DNA of 25,131 nucleotides from an uncultured Micrococcales bacterium (GTDB lineage: Bacteria > Actinomycetota > Actinomycetes > Actinomycetales > Microbacteriaceae). Both the position numbers and the translations under genes were made by a program. The stretch lies in contig CAITNA010000038.1 in NCBI GenBank assembly GCA_903893675.1, forward strand, positions 1-25,131, written 5' to 3'. The notes under the pieces are model-generated. The model saw only the letters and a program-made list of their open reading frames with translations, had not been told where the DNA came from and made no database searches. Of the stretch, positions 14,945 to 21,646 are shown piece after piece; the first letter of the stretch is position 1, and every line of letters starts with the position of its first letter.

Positions 14945-15433
14945 TTAACGGTAGTTAGTGAACTGCAAATCGACCTCGAGGTCTTTGCCCTTCAGAAGCG
15001 ACATGACCTCTTGCAGGTCGTCTCGGCTCTTGCTTGTCACGCGAAGTTCGTCACCCTGAATCTGAGCCTTCACGCTCTTTGGGCCTTCTTCACGGATGAT
15101 CTTCGAAATCTTTTTGGCGGCATCCTGTTCGATGCCCTGCTTGAGGCTCGCCTCGATGCGGTATTCCTTGCCAGATGCGAATGGCTTTCCGGCGTCGAGG
15201 CTCTTCAATGAGATGCCTCGCTTGACCAGCTTCGACTGAAATACGTCGAGTACCGCGAGAACGCGGTCTTCGCTTGCGGCCTTCATGAGAACTTTTTCGC
15301 CAGACCACTCGACGCTTGCGCCTACGCCCTTGAAGTCGTAGCGCTGTTCGATCTCTTTCTGCGCCTGGGTGAGAGCGTTAGCCGCCTCTTGCTTGTCAAC
15401 TTTGCTTACGATGTCGAATGATGAATCAGCCAT
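14945..15433 (-). CDS. yajQ: YajQ-family nucleotide-binding protein
   Basis: A full-length (162 residues) UPF0234/YajQ protein. Signatures are the N-terminal SSFDIVSKVD, ALTQAQKEIEQRYDFKG (21-37), FASGKEYRIEASLKQGI in the middle and GDELRVTSKSRDDLQEVM near the C-terminus. Members bind nucleotides, and one in Xanthomonas has been described as a cyclic di-GMP effector; the role in actinobacteria is not established. The ATG at 15433 has TAAACT exactly 6 nt upstream and no Shine-Dalgarno. The gene is convergent with the MFS gene, with a terminator between them, and divergent from the DivIVA-like gene. Confidence 0.94.
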   Translation of the reverse strand: MADSSFDIVSKVDKQEAANALTQAQKEIEQRYDFKGVGASVEWSGEKVLMKAASEDRVLAVLDVFQSKLVKRGISLKSLDAGKPFASGKEYRIEASLKQGIEQDAAKKISKIIREEGPKSVKAQIQGDELRVTSKSRDDLQEVMSLLKGKDLEVDLQFTNYR

Positions 15434-15439
15434 GCGGCA

Positions 15440-15445
15440 AGTTTA
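15440..15445 (-). promoter_or_regulatory. -10 element of a leaderless promoter, yajQ
   Basis: TAAACT on the minus strand, then 6 nt (TGCCGC), then ATG. TAAACTTGC resembles TAGACTTGC at menG. A matching -35 was not found. Confidence 0.55.
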
Positions 15446-15497
15446 GGTGTGAGGCATTGATGGTTAATGGAAATTCAATTTGACCTCAACGACATCA

Positions 15498-15519
15498 AAT
15501 ATTCGCGTCCACGAATATT
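15498..15519. repeat. Perfect inverted repeat upstream of the DivIVA-like gene
   Basis: The arms AATATTCG (15498-15505) and CGAATATT (15512-15519) are separated by 6 nt. The repeat lies in the 195-bp gap between yajQ and the DivIVA-like gene, about 110-130 nt before the latter's start. No T tract follows, so it resembles a protein-binding site rather than a terminator. No regulator is visible nearby. Confidence 0.6.
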
Positions 15520-15587
15520 CCTCACGTTCCCAGCTCGAGTCAATAAATCAAAGCGATTCAGCCCTATTTCGGCTGTTTTCAAAGCGT

Positions 15588-15610
15588 TAGAGTGTTTTTG
15601 CACGACACTC
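15588..15610 (+). promoter_or_regulatory. Candidate promoter with overlapping inverted repeat, DivIVA-like gene
   Basis: TAGAGT (15588-15593) is -10-like and would start transcription near 15600, leaving a leader of about 29 nt. GAGTGT (15590-15595) and ACACTC (15605-15610) form a 6-bp inverted repeat across the predicted start site. Both observations are short motifs, and the promoter is a guess. Confidence 0.35.
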
Positions 15611-15628
15611 CAACACGAACGGGTTCAG

Positions 15629-16948
15629 ATGGCGGACGTCCAATTTCCTATGGCCTTTAGAGGCTACGAAAAAGAATCAGTAGATGCTCAGATCAAGGAC
15701 TTGCTTGGAGAGCTATCTGTAACAAAGCAGAATTTGCGCCATCGTCAACAAGAAGTTGAAAGCGCGAGAATCGACATTGCACAGCTTCGTGAAAAGCTGA
15801 AGAACAATACAAACTTTGGTTATGCCGATCTTGGATCGCAATTCGAACAGACCCTGCGCGTTGCCGAGGAGCAGGCCAAGAAACTAATTGCAGATGCGAG
15901 TCAGGAATCAATCCGCATCCGAGACACTGCACAAGCAGAGGCCGACCAGATTGTGCGCAAGGCTGAAGCGACAGTTGCGCGCATGTTGGTAGAAGCAGAG
16001 CAAAAAGTCGCCGACATTAGCCTCAAGGCAACGGCAAGCGAGAACGCGATTAAGACGCAGCGAGCACACGCCGAGCAAGAGTTCATTGAAATCAAGATTC
16101 AGGCCCAGCAGGAAGCAAGCGAGATTGTTGCTGCCGGGAAACTAGAGGCTTCACGACTGCGCGCTGACGCGTCACACGATGTCGAATCATTGAGGAACGA
16201 GACCAACCGCGCACGCATCGAGGCACAGGATGCATTGGTCCTCGCGCAGGCAAACGCCGCCGACATCCTAGCCAAAGCAAATGCTCAAGTATTGGCAGAA
16301 CGCGCCGCCGCCATTGCCGAGCTCGAGCGAATTACTTCACAGGTGACCGCGAAGCGCAACGAATACGAATCGACTCTGACTAGCTTGGAGCAATTGCGTG
16401 CCGATACAGAACTGGAACTTACTGAAAAGCGCAACAACGCAGAGCAAGAAGCTAAAGCAATGTATGCAGCCGCTGCAGGGAGTGCCGAAGAAACTATCAA
16501 GAGGGCAGAGATAGCACTTGACGAAGCTAACGCGCGCGCAGCGGCCATCACCTCTCAAGCCGAACAACTGCTGCAAGCCAACCAGGTCGAGGCCGAGTCG
16601 CTCATGGAGAAAACCCGACGTGACACCTTCCACATCATCGCAGAGGCTCGAAGTCGAGCAGAGGCTTTGACAAGCCGAGCTGAAGGTTATGCACTTACTG
16701 CACTGCACGATGCAGAGGCTCGGGTCGCTTCGTTGAGCGATGACTACAGAAACTTCTCGGAGTTTGCAGAAACGTTGAAATCCCTAATGTCGACCGAGGC
16801 CATAGCTTCGATTGTTGAGGCAACGGCACTAACCAACGCCAGCCAAGATCGTGACCGCCGGCTAGCCGCAAAGTCTAAGTTCTCAGGAAGTATTGATGTT
16901 TCTGAGCCAATCGACGCAGAAGTTGTCTCTGAAGCAACCGGCCAGTAA
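15629..16948 (+). CDS. Long DivIVA-like coiled-coil protein
   Basis: I chose the ATG at 15629 (439 residues, starting MADVQFPMAFRGYEKESVD) because FP-x3-RGY-x4-VD resembles the membrane-binding N-terminus of DivIVA/Wag31. An in-frame start at 15467 would add 54 residues without family character. After about residue 60 nearly the whole chain is a predicted coiled coil, rich in Ala, Glu, Gln and Arg with repeated AE-A-I patterns, extending to about residue 390. A short polar acidic tail follows. Such proteins act as polar or divisome scaffolds (compare Wag31, Scy and FilP in actinobacteria). It is longer than typical DivIVA. Codon use looks less GC-biased than its neighbours. It stands alone, with divergent and convergent neighbours. 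Confidence 0.78.
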   Translation: MADVQFPMAFRGYEKESVDAQIKDLLGELSVTKQNLRHRQQEVESARIDIAQLREKLKNNTNFGYADLGSQFEQTLRVAEEQAKKLIADASQESIRIRDTAQAEADQIVRKAEATVARMLVEAEQKVADISLKATASENAIKTQRAHAEQEFIEIKIQAQQEASEIVAAGKLEASRLRADASHDVESLRNETNRARIEAQDALVLAQANAADILAKANAQVLAERAAAIAELERITSQVTAKRNEYESTLTSLEQLRADTELELTEKRNNAEQEAKAMYAAAAGSAEETIKRAEIALDEANARAAAITSQAEQLLQANQVEAESLMEKTRRDTFHIIAEARSRAEALTSRAEGYALTALHDAEARVASLSDDYRNFSEFAETLKSLMSTEAIASIVEATALTNASQDRDRRLAAKSKFSGSIDVSEPIDAEVVSEATGQ

Positions 16949-17036
16949 CTAAAGGTTTGTCTTTTTTGGGCAAGCGGTGCTGCCTCAATTCCTTGCTCGC
17001 GCACCTTCTAGTTCAAAGTGGTGAATACGACGAACG

Positions 17037-17067
17037 AAAGCCCCGCCACCTTTCAGTGACGGGGCTT
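17037..17067 (-). terminator. Terminator hairpin between DivIVA-like gene and satP
   Basis: Arms AAGCCCCG (17038-17045) and CGGGGCTT (17060-17067) form a perfect 8-bp stem, with a further CAC/GTG pairing possible inside. On the minus strand the stem runs into TTT, so it mainly serves the transporter gene. For the + strand it could still act as a weak bidirectional stop for the DivIVA-like gene. Confidence 0.65.
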
Positions 17068-17080
17068 CCAATTAGAGCAA

Positions 17081-17665
17081 TTAGCCCTGAGGCAGAACCT
17101 TGCGCTTCCAGGTTGAGTTGACCACGCCGGCGGCAGAGCCATACCAAGCAAGTGCAGCCGTGAGCAGACCGAAGTAGCCACCGATCTGGGTCATGCCTGC
17201 ACCTGCAGCATCGCCGTTGAAGGCGCCGAGGGTCAGAAGCACGAAGGTGATCAGCAGGGCCACGAATACCAGCAAAACAACGCGGCTGCCCTTGAAGGCG
17301 GCCAACGTCATGTATGCGGTGAAGATGGTCCAGGCCAACAGGAAGGCACCGACTCCGGCGCTGCCAGCATCCTTGACGGCGCCCGAGCTAACTAGGTACC
17401 AGAACGACATCCAGAAGGCGCCGTATGAGGTGAAGGCGAGAGCGCCGAAGGTGTTGCCTTTTACGAACTCCCACATTCCGGCGAGCAGCTGCGCGATGCC
17501 GCCGTAGAACAGGGCCAGGCCAAGAACCGCGAAAACGGCAGATGGCACGATGCCTGAGTTGTGAAGGCTCAGCACGAAAGTGGTCAGTGCGAAGCCCGCG
17601 AGACCGAGAACGCCTGGGTCTGCGATTGAGTGGCCAGGGGCCACGTTTGTTGAGTTTGAACTCAT
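17081..17665 (-). CDS. GPR1/FUN34/YaaH-family acetate (succinate) transporter
   Basis: A six-helix membrane protein of 194 residues from the SatP/YaaH family, which takes up acetate and related short acids. Signatures are ADPGVLGLAGFALTTFVLSLHN (about 15-36, equivalent to the NPAPLGL motif region) and FYGGIAQLLAGMWEF (53-67), followed by GNTFGALAFTSYGAFW (70-85). I chose the ATG at 17665 because AAAGGAG lies 9 nt upstream. A start at 17716 would add 17 residues, read through the leader hairpins, and lacks a ribosome site. The leader carries two hairpins, one with the ribosome-binding site in its loop. Acetate uptake next to sugar-use genes is plausible, but no operon link is seen. Confidence 0.9.
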   Translation of the reverse strand: MSSNSTNVAPGHSIADPGVLGLAGFALTTFVLSLHNSGIVPSAVFAVLGLALFYGGIAQLLAGMWEFVKGNTFGALAFTSYGAFWMSFWYLVSSGAVKDAGSAGVGAFLLAWTIFTAYMTLAAFKGSRVVLLVFVALLITFVLLTLGAFNGDAAGAGMTQIGGYFGLLTAALAWYGSAAGVVNSTWKRKVLPQG

Positions 17666-17669
17666 CCGA

Positions 17670-17711
17670 TAACACTCCTTTGTGTTACTTGGTCTCGGCG
17701 TCCGTCGCCGA
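17670..17711 (-). promoter_or_regulatory. Two-hairpin leader of satP; ribosome-binding site in a loop
   Basis: Reading the minus strand, the first hairpin has arms TCGGCG and CGCCGA with a 5-nt loop (17711-17695). The second has arms TAACAC and GTGTTA with a 6-nt loop AAAGGA (17687-17670). The loop is most of the Shine-Dalgarno, and the start codon follows 4 nt after the stem. A -10-like TAGTCT lies at 17727-17722, placing the RNA start just before the first hairpin. Confidence 0.55.
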
Positions 17712-17721
17712 ACCAATCGTC

Positions 17722-17727
17722 AGACTA
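17722..17727 (-). promoter_or_regulatory. Candidate -10 element of satP
   Basis: TAGTCT on the minus strand would give an RNA start near 17715 and a leader of about 50 nt. No good -35 is seen at 17 nt. Confidence 0.4.
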
Positions 17728-17732
17728 GCGGT

Positions 17733-17768
17733 TAAAAGTGAAAACCCCAGCCGTGGAGGGCTGGGGTT
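17733..17768 (-). terminator. Second copy of the tRNA-Tyr terminator
   Basis: A 10-bp stem, AACCCCAGCC against GGCTGGGGTT (17743-17768), is followed on the minus strand by TTTTCACTTTT. It is identical to the terminator behind tRNA-Tyr and belongs to the 55-bp direct repeat. It lies just upstream of the satP promoter and would insulate it. Confidence 0.7.
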
Positions 17769-17795
17769 TCGTGGCTAGTGAGGGATTCGAACCCC
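17741..17795. repeat. 55-bp direct repeat, copy 1 (terminator plus tRNA-Tyr 3' end)
   Basis: Identical over 55 bp to 17897-17951, offset 156 bp. It holds the terminator hairpin and the last 27 or so nt of tRNA-Tyr (T arm, 3' acceptor strand, discriminator), but the rest of the tRNA is missing: no GGCTAGT acceptor partner and no GTA anticodon arm lie at the proper distance. It is therefore a tRNA fragment, either an attachment-site scar or a remnant of a tandem duplication. Confidence 0.85.
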
Positions 17796-17890
17796 GAGCC
17801 CAAAGCGGATGCGAAGTTATCGCATTCGCTGGGCGAGACCGCCTGTTGCCGGGGCTTTAGAGGAACTGTTCGGGAGCCTTAAGCGATTTT

Positions 17891-17924
17891 AAAAATAAAA
17901 CCCCAGCCGTGGAGGGCTGGGGTT
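17891..17924 (-). terminator. Rho-independent terminator of tRNA-Tyr
   Basis: A 10-bp stem, AACCCCAGCC against GGCTGGGGTT (17899-17924), with a 6-nt loop is followed on the minus strand by TTTTATTTTT. It begins four bases after the tRNA discriminator base. Confidence 0.85.
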
Positions 17925-17951
17925 TCGTGGCTAGTGAGGGATTCGAACCCC
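17897..17951. repeat. 55-bp direct repeat, copy 2 (within the intact tRNA-Tyr locus)
   Basis: This copy belongs to the intact tRNA gene and its terminator. Identity with copy 1 stops inside the T arm, just after AACCCC. Confidence 0.85.
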
Positions 17952-18009
17952 CGAAGTCTGAGACGGCTGATTTACAGTCAGATCCCTTTGGCCGCTTGGG
18001 TAACTAGCC
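17928..18009 (-). tRNA. tRNA-Tyr (anticodon GTA)
   Basis: Read on the minus strand, the gene is 82 nt. The acceptor strands GGCTAGT and ACTAGCC pair over 7 bp, the D arm follows, and the anticodon loop CTGTAAA gives GTA. A long class II variable arm precedes the T loop GTTCGAAT, and the discriminator is A. The long variable arm with a GTA anticodon identifies tyrosine. The CCA end is not encoded. A promoter lies upstream and a strong terminator downstream. Its 3' end is duplicated at 17741-17795. Confidence 0.95.
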
Positions 18010-18038
18010 GAGTGCTCGCCGAGGCAAACAACCTGTCT

Positions 18039-18067
18039 AGATTAGCCGAATTGGTGGGCTTAGCCAA
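18039..18067 (-). promoter_or_regulatory. Promoter of tRNA-Tyr
   Basis: Minus strand TTGGCT (18067-18062), a 17-nt spacer, then TAATCT (18044-18039). This is the best complete -35/-10 pair in the window, about 30 nt before the mature tRNA 5' end, leaving a short precursor leader. Confidence 0.6.
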
Positions 18068-18073
18068 ACCCAA

Positions 18074-19783
18074 TTAGCGGGCGCGAATCCAAACGGTTTC
18101 GTTCGGGGCGACGGCGTCAGTGGTCGAGACCGCTGCACGTGCATCCGAGTTTGTTGCTTGCGAGCGCAGGATGACCACACCCGGCGGCAGGTGCAGTGCG
18201 GTGTCGCCGAAATTGTGAATTACCAGGATATCGCGATTGCGGTAGCCGAGCGCGGTGTCGTTCACGAACTGCGGCAACCAATCGAATGAGCCGGAACCAA
18301 GTTCGAGTTCGCGGCGAATGCGAAGCGCACTCATGTAGAGGTGCAGCGTCGAACTCTCATCGAGGGTTTGCAGATCTCGCGAGTATTCGCGATAGAGCTC
18401 AGGCTGAGGCAACCACGCTTTTCCTGTCGTGTTGAAACCGTTTGCTGCACCATCGCCAGCAACCCACGGCAGCGGAACACGACATCCGTCGCGACCAACT
18501 CGAGTGCCACCGGTTCGTGCGAAGGTTGGGTCTTGGCGGAACTCGCCGGCAAGTGTGGTGTGCTCCGGCAAGCCGAGCTCTTCACCTTGATAAAGGTAGG
18601 AAGCACCAGGCAGACCTAGCATGAACAAAGTTGCAGCGCGTGCACGGGCGAGACCAAGCGCGCGATCTGGTTGCGCGTTGTTTGGCCCGATTCCATCTGA
18701 TGCGGTTGCGCGACCGTAGTCACCACCGAAACGCGATGCGTGACGAATCACGTCGTGATTAGAAAGCACCCAGGTGCTCGGCGCGCCAACGCCATCGAAG
18801 GCAGCGAACGATTCGTTGATTGCCGAATAAAGCTTTTCGACATCCCAGCCGGCATCTAAGAATCTGAAATTGAAGGTTTGATGGAATTCATCTGGGCGAA
18901 CCCACTTCGCCATGAACGAAAGCGGAAGCACATATGCCTCACCGCACATTGCACGATCGCCCGGATACTCATCCAAGATTGCACGCCAGCGACGGAAGAT
19001 CGGGTGCACCTCTTCTTGGAACCACATCGGCGGTGAAGCCTCGCCCTCGATGAAGCCAGCGCCTGCGCGCTCGACGTCAGGGTGGTCGGGCAGCCCCGCG
19101 GCCTTGGCCATCGCGTGGGGCTGATCAACTCGGAAACCATCGACACCGCGGTCGAGCCAGAATCGCAAGATCTTCTCAAACTCAGCCTGCACTGCCGGGT
19201 TCACCCAGTTCAAGTCTGGCTGAGACGAGTCGAACAGGTGCAGATACCACTGGCCCGGATTGCCCTGCACATCGCGAGTGCGAGTCCACGCTGGCCCGCC
19301 AAACATCGAAACCCAATTGTTCGGCGGCTCGTTTCCGTCGACACCACGGCCATCCTTGAAGTGATAAAAATCGCGAGCCTCATCACTCGGATGCGCGGCC
19401 AGCGCGCGCTGGAACCAAACGTGTTGATCGCTCGTGTGGTTTGGAACCAGGTCAATCAAAACGCGAAGCCCGAGTTCGTGAGCGCGAGCGAGCATTGCGT
19501 CGAAGTCGTGAAGCGAACCGAACAGCGGATCAACATCGCAGTAGTCGCTTACGTCGTAGCCCGCATCTTTTTGCGGCGACTTATAAAAAGGTGAAAGCCA
19601 GATCGCATCGACGCCGAGCGCAGCAATTGCATCGAGTCGCGAAGTGATTCCGCGAAGGTCACCAATGCCATCGCCGTTTGCATCAGAGAACGAACGCGGA
19701 TAGATCTGGTAAATAACGCCAGAACGCCACCACTCGTTCCGATTAGAAGAGTGGTGGCGTTCAGCGTGTGAAAGGTTAGGCAT
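18074..19783 (-). CDS. GH13 alpha-glucosidase, second of a tandem pair
   Basis: An intracellular glycoside hydrolase family 13 enzyme of 569 residues (no signal peptide) that should release glucose from alpha-glucosides such as maltose or maltodextrin. The TIM-barrel regions are intact: DLVPNHTSD (111-119), GFRVD with nucleophile D220, GEAY with acid/base E282, and SNHD (341-344). PPNNW near 153-157 and the GDGIGDLRGI loop are typical of alpha-1,4/1,6-glucosidases and trehalose-related relatives. The nucleophile is followed by QPHAM, whereas the upstream paralogue has VAHGM, a difference in the active-site rim. It starts 3 nt after the paralogue's stop, so the two form one operon. It could instead prefer sucrose, isomaltose or trehalulose-like sugars. 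Confidence 0.92.
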   Translation of the reverse strand: MPNLSHAERHHSSNRNEWWRSGVIYQIYPRSFSDANGDGIGDLRGITSRLDAIAALGVDAIWLSPFYKSPQKDAGYDVSDYCDVDPLFGSLHDFDAMLARAHELGLRVLIDLVPNHTSDQHVWFQRALAAHPSDEARDFYHFKDGRGVDGNEPPNNWVSMFGGPAWTRTRDVQGNPGQWYLHLFDSSQPDLNWVNPAVQAEFEKILRFWLDRGVDGFRVDQPHAMAKAAGLPDHPDVERAGAGFIEGEASPPMWFQEEVHPIFRRWRAILDEYPGDRAMCGEAYVLPLSFMAKWVRPDEFHQTFNFRFLDAGWDVEKLYSAINESFAAFDGVGAPSTWVLSNHDVIRHASRFGGDYGRATASDGIGPNNAQPDRALGLARARAATLFMLGLPGASYLYQGEELGLPEHTTLAGEFRQDPTFARTGGTRVGRDGCRVPLPWVAGDGAANGFNTTGKAWLPQPELYREYSRDLQTLDESSTLHLYMSALRIRRELELGSGSFDWLPQFVNDTALGYRNRDILVIHNFGDTALHLPPGVVILRSQATNSDARAAVSTTDAVAPNETVWIRAR

Positions 19784-19786
19784 CGC

Positions 19787-21484
19787 CTAGAGCTTGATCC
19801 AAACGGTCTGGTCAATCTCGAGCTCGCCTTCAATCAGCAAGTCGTGCTGAGTGGTTGCGAGCAGTTCGCCTGCAGGAACAACAACTGGGTCTGGGCCGAA
19901 GTTGCTAAGCACCAGCACACCGTTGTTGATGTAGGCGAGGGTGTTGCCATCCTGGAATTCAGGAGCCCAGCGGAAGTTGCCGGCGCCCATCGAAAGTTCT
20001 CGACGAACCTTAAGCAGACGCTTGTAGAGCTCGAGTGTCGAACCCGCTACGCCTTCCTGGTTGCTGCGTGCGTACTTCTTATATGAGTCAGGCTGTGGCA
20101 ACCAAGACTTTCCGGTTGACGAGAAGCCGTTCGACTCGTTGACGCCTGCCTCCCAAGGAATTGGAACGCGGCAGCCATCTCGACCAACGCGCTCACCCTT
20201 GGTGCGGAAGAAGGTTGGGTCTTCGCGGTATGCCTCACCCAGAGTGGTGTGCTCAGGCAAACCGAGCTCCTCACCCTGGTAGATGTAGGCGCCACCAGGC
20301 AGACCGAGCATGAACGCGGTTGCGGCACGACCGCGACGCTGTCCGAGTGCTTCGTCTGGCTGAGGTGAGTTCGGGCCAATGCCGTCACCCTGCTTCGGGA
20401 TCTGGTCGTAACCCATGCGGGTCACGTGGCGGATCACGTCGTGGTTCGAGAGCACCCAAGTAGAAGGTGCGCCAACATCGCCGAATACCTTCAGCGACTC
20501 GGTAACTACCTTGTGCAGCTTCTCTTTGTTCCAAGGGGTCTCGAGGTAGCCGAAGTTGAAGGTCTGGTGGTACTCGTCTGGGCGAACCCAGGTTGCCATG
20601 CGCTCAAGCGGCATGACCCAGGCCTCGCCACACATCGCGCGGTTCTCATACTCGTTGAGCACGTTGCGGAATCGACGGTTGATCTCGTGAACCTCAGGCT
20701 GACCCCAGAATGGGTTCTTCTCTTCTAGTTCACGGATGCTCATCTCAGATTCGGCCTTGGCTCCACCCATGTGCGAGTCGGCCTTTTCAACATCTGGCAG
20801 GCCAGCCCGCTTGATCATGCCGTGGGCAACGTCGATGCGGAAGCCGGCTGCGCCGCGGTCAAGCCAGAAGCGCAGAACGCCGTCGAACATGTCGCGAACC
20901 TTTGGGTTGTCCCAGTTCAGGTCAGGCTGCGAAGAGTCGAAGATGTGCAGGTACCACTGGCCAGGCTTGCCATCGGCCTCGGTGATGCGGGTCCAGGCGA
21001 TGCCGCCGAAGACTGACTCCCAGTTGTTTGGCGGCAATTCGCCGTTTTCGCCCTTGCCGTCGCGGAACATGTACATTTCACGCTCTGGCGAGCCTGGGCC
21101 AGCAGCCAGGGCTGCCTTGAAGAACTCGTGCTGGTCTGAAGAGTGGTTTGGCACCAAGTCGACGATGATCTTGATGTTTAGGCGGTCTGCCTCTTTAACC
21201 AGGTCGTCAAAGTCGGCCAGGGTGCCGAAAAGTGGGTCGATGTCCTTGTAGTCGCTGACGTCGTAGCCGGCGTCCTTCTGAGGCGACTTAAAGAAAGGCG
21301 AGCACCAGATGGCGTCGATGCCAAGCTCTGCAAGGGCTGGAAGGCGCTTTTCGATGCCCTTGAGGTCGCCCATGCCATCGCCGTTGCCATCGGCAAACGA
21401 GCGAGGGTAGATCTGGTAAATGACGCTAGAGCGCCACCATTCAGGGTTTTCTTTGGTCTGATACAAGATAGGTGAATTCGACAT
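19787..21484 (-). CDS. GH13 alpha-glucosidase, first of a tandem pair
   Basis: A 565-residue intracellular GH13 enzyme. Motifs are DLVPNHSSD (109-117), GFRID with nucleophile D218 followed by VAHGM, GEAW with acid/base E287, SNHD (346-349) and PPNNW (151-155). An insert of charged residues around 232-262 is longer than in its neighbour. I chose the ATG at 21484: the N-terminus MSNSPILYQ leads directly into the WWRSSVIYQIYPRSF start of the fold, and TAATCT lies 7 nt upstream. A start at 21562 would add 26 residues and run into the intergenic operator region. The gene is divergent from malE and very likely processes the sugar imported by MalEFG. Confidence 0.93.
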   Translation of the reverse strand: MSNSPILYQTKENPEWWRSSVIYQIYPRSFADGNGDGMGDLKGIEKRLPALAELGIDAIWCSPFFKSPQKDAGYDVSDYKDIDPLFGTLADFDDLVKEADRLNIKIIVDLVPNHSSDQHEFFKAALAAGPGSPEREMYMFRDGKGENGELPPNNWESVFGGIAWTRITEADGKPGQWYLHIFDSSQPDLNWDNPKVRDMFDGVLRFWLDRGAAGFRIDVAHGMIKRAGLPDVEKADSHMGGAKAESEMSIRELEEKNPFWGQPEVHEINRRFRNVLNEYENRAMCGEAWVMPLERMATWVRPDEYHQTFNFGYLETPWNKEKLHKVVTESLKVFGDVGAPSTWVLSNHDVIRHVTRMGYDQIPKQGDGIGPNSPQPDEALGQRRGRAATAFMLGLPGGAYIYQGEELGLPEHTTLGEAYREDPTFFRTKGERVGRDGCRVPIPWEAGVNESNGFSSTGKSWLPQPDSYKKYARSNQEGVAGSTLELYKRLLKVRRELSMGAGNFRWAPEFQDGNTLAYINNGVLVLSNFGPDPVVVPAGELLATTQHDLLIEGELEIDQTVWIKL

Positions 21485-21491
21485 GCCTCCA

Positions 21492-21497
21492 AGATTA
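21492..21497 (-). promoter_or_regulatory. -10 element of near-leaderless promoter, GH13 operon
   Basis: TAATCT on the minus strand, then 7 nt containing GGAGG directly against the start, then ATG. GGAGG leaves only 1 nt to the ATG, too close for a normal ribosome site, so leaderless or nearly leaderless expression is more likely. Confidence 0.5.
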
Positions 21498-21561
21498 GGG
21501 GCAAAAATCTCACAGGATGCGCTCATCCCTGGGTAAACAAATTGTGACCAACCCGTAACCA

Positions 21562-21646
21562 AATAGGAGGCCTATTGACTGGCAAAAAGGCGGATAAAGC
21601 GGTTGGATAGTAGGGACTTGATTGCAAGTCCTTCAACTACGTAGTT
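21562..21646. promoter_or_regulatory. Cluster of three palindromes upstream of malE (candidate operators)
   Basis: Three perfect inverted repeats occur in 85 bp: AATAGG/CCTATT with a 3-nt spacer (21562-21576), GGACTTG/CAAGTCC with a 4-nt spacer (21614-21631), and the 12-bp palindrome AACTACGTAGTT (21635-21646). A weak -10-like GATAGT lies at 21606-21611, so the middle palindrome would straddle the RNA start. The CTTG-N4-CAAG core fits the size of a LacI/MalR-type operator, but no regulator gene is in the window. Confidence 0.5.

Noticed and set aside
14477..15211. 244-codon + strand ORF across the MFS end and yajQ
   Set aside because: It runs through the MFS gene in another frame, the terminator and the antisense of yajQ, and is Arg/His-rich with no family features.
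15467..15628. N-terminal extension of the DivIVA-like protein (54 residues)
   Set aside because: The DivIVA-like start is at 15629. The extension crosses the inverted repeats and likely promoter and has no recognisable sequence.
17741..17850. A second complete tRNA gene
   Set aside because: Only the 3' part matches tRNA-Tyr. There is no partner for the acceptor strand, no D arm and no anticodon arm at proper spacing, so it is kept as a fragment.
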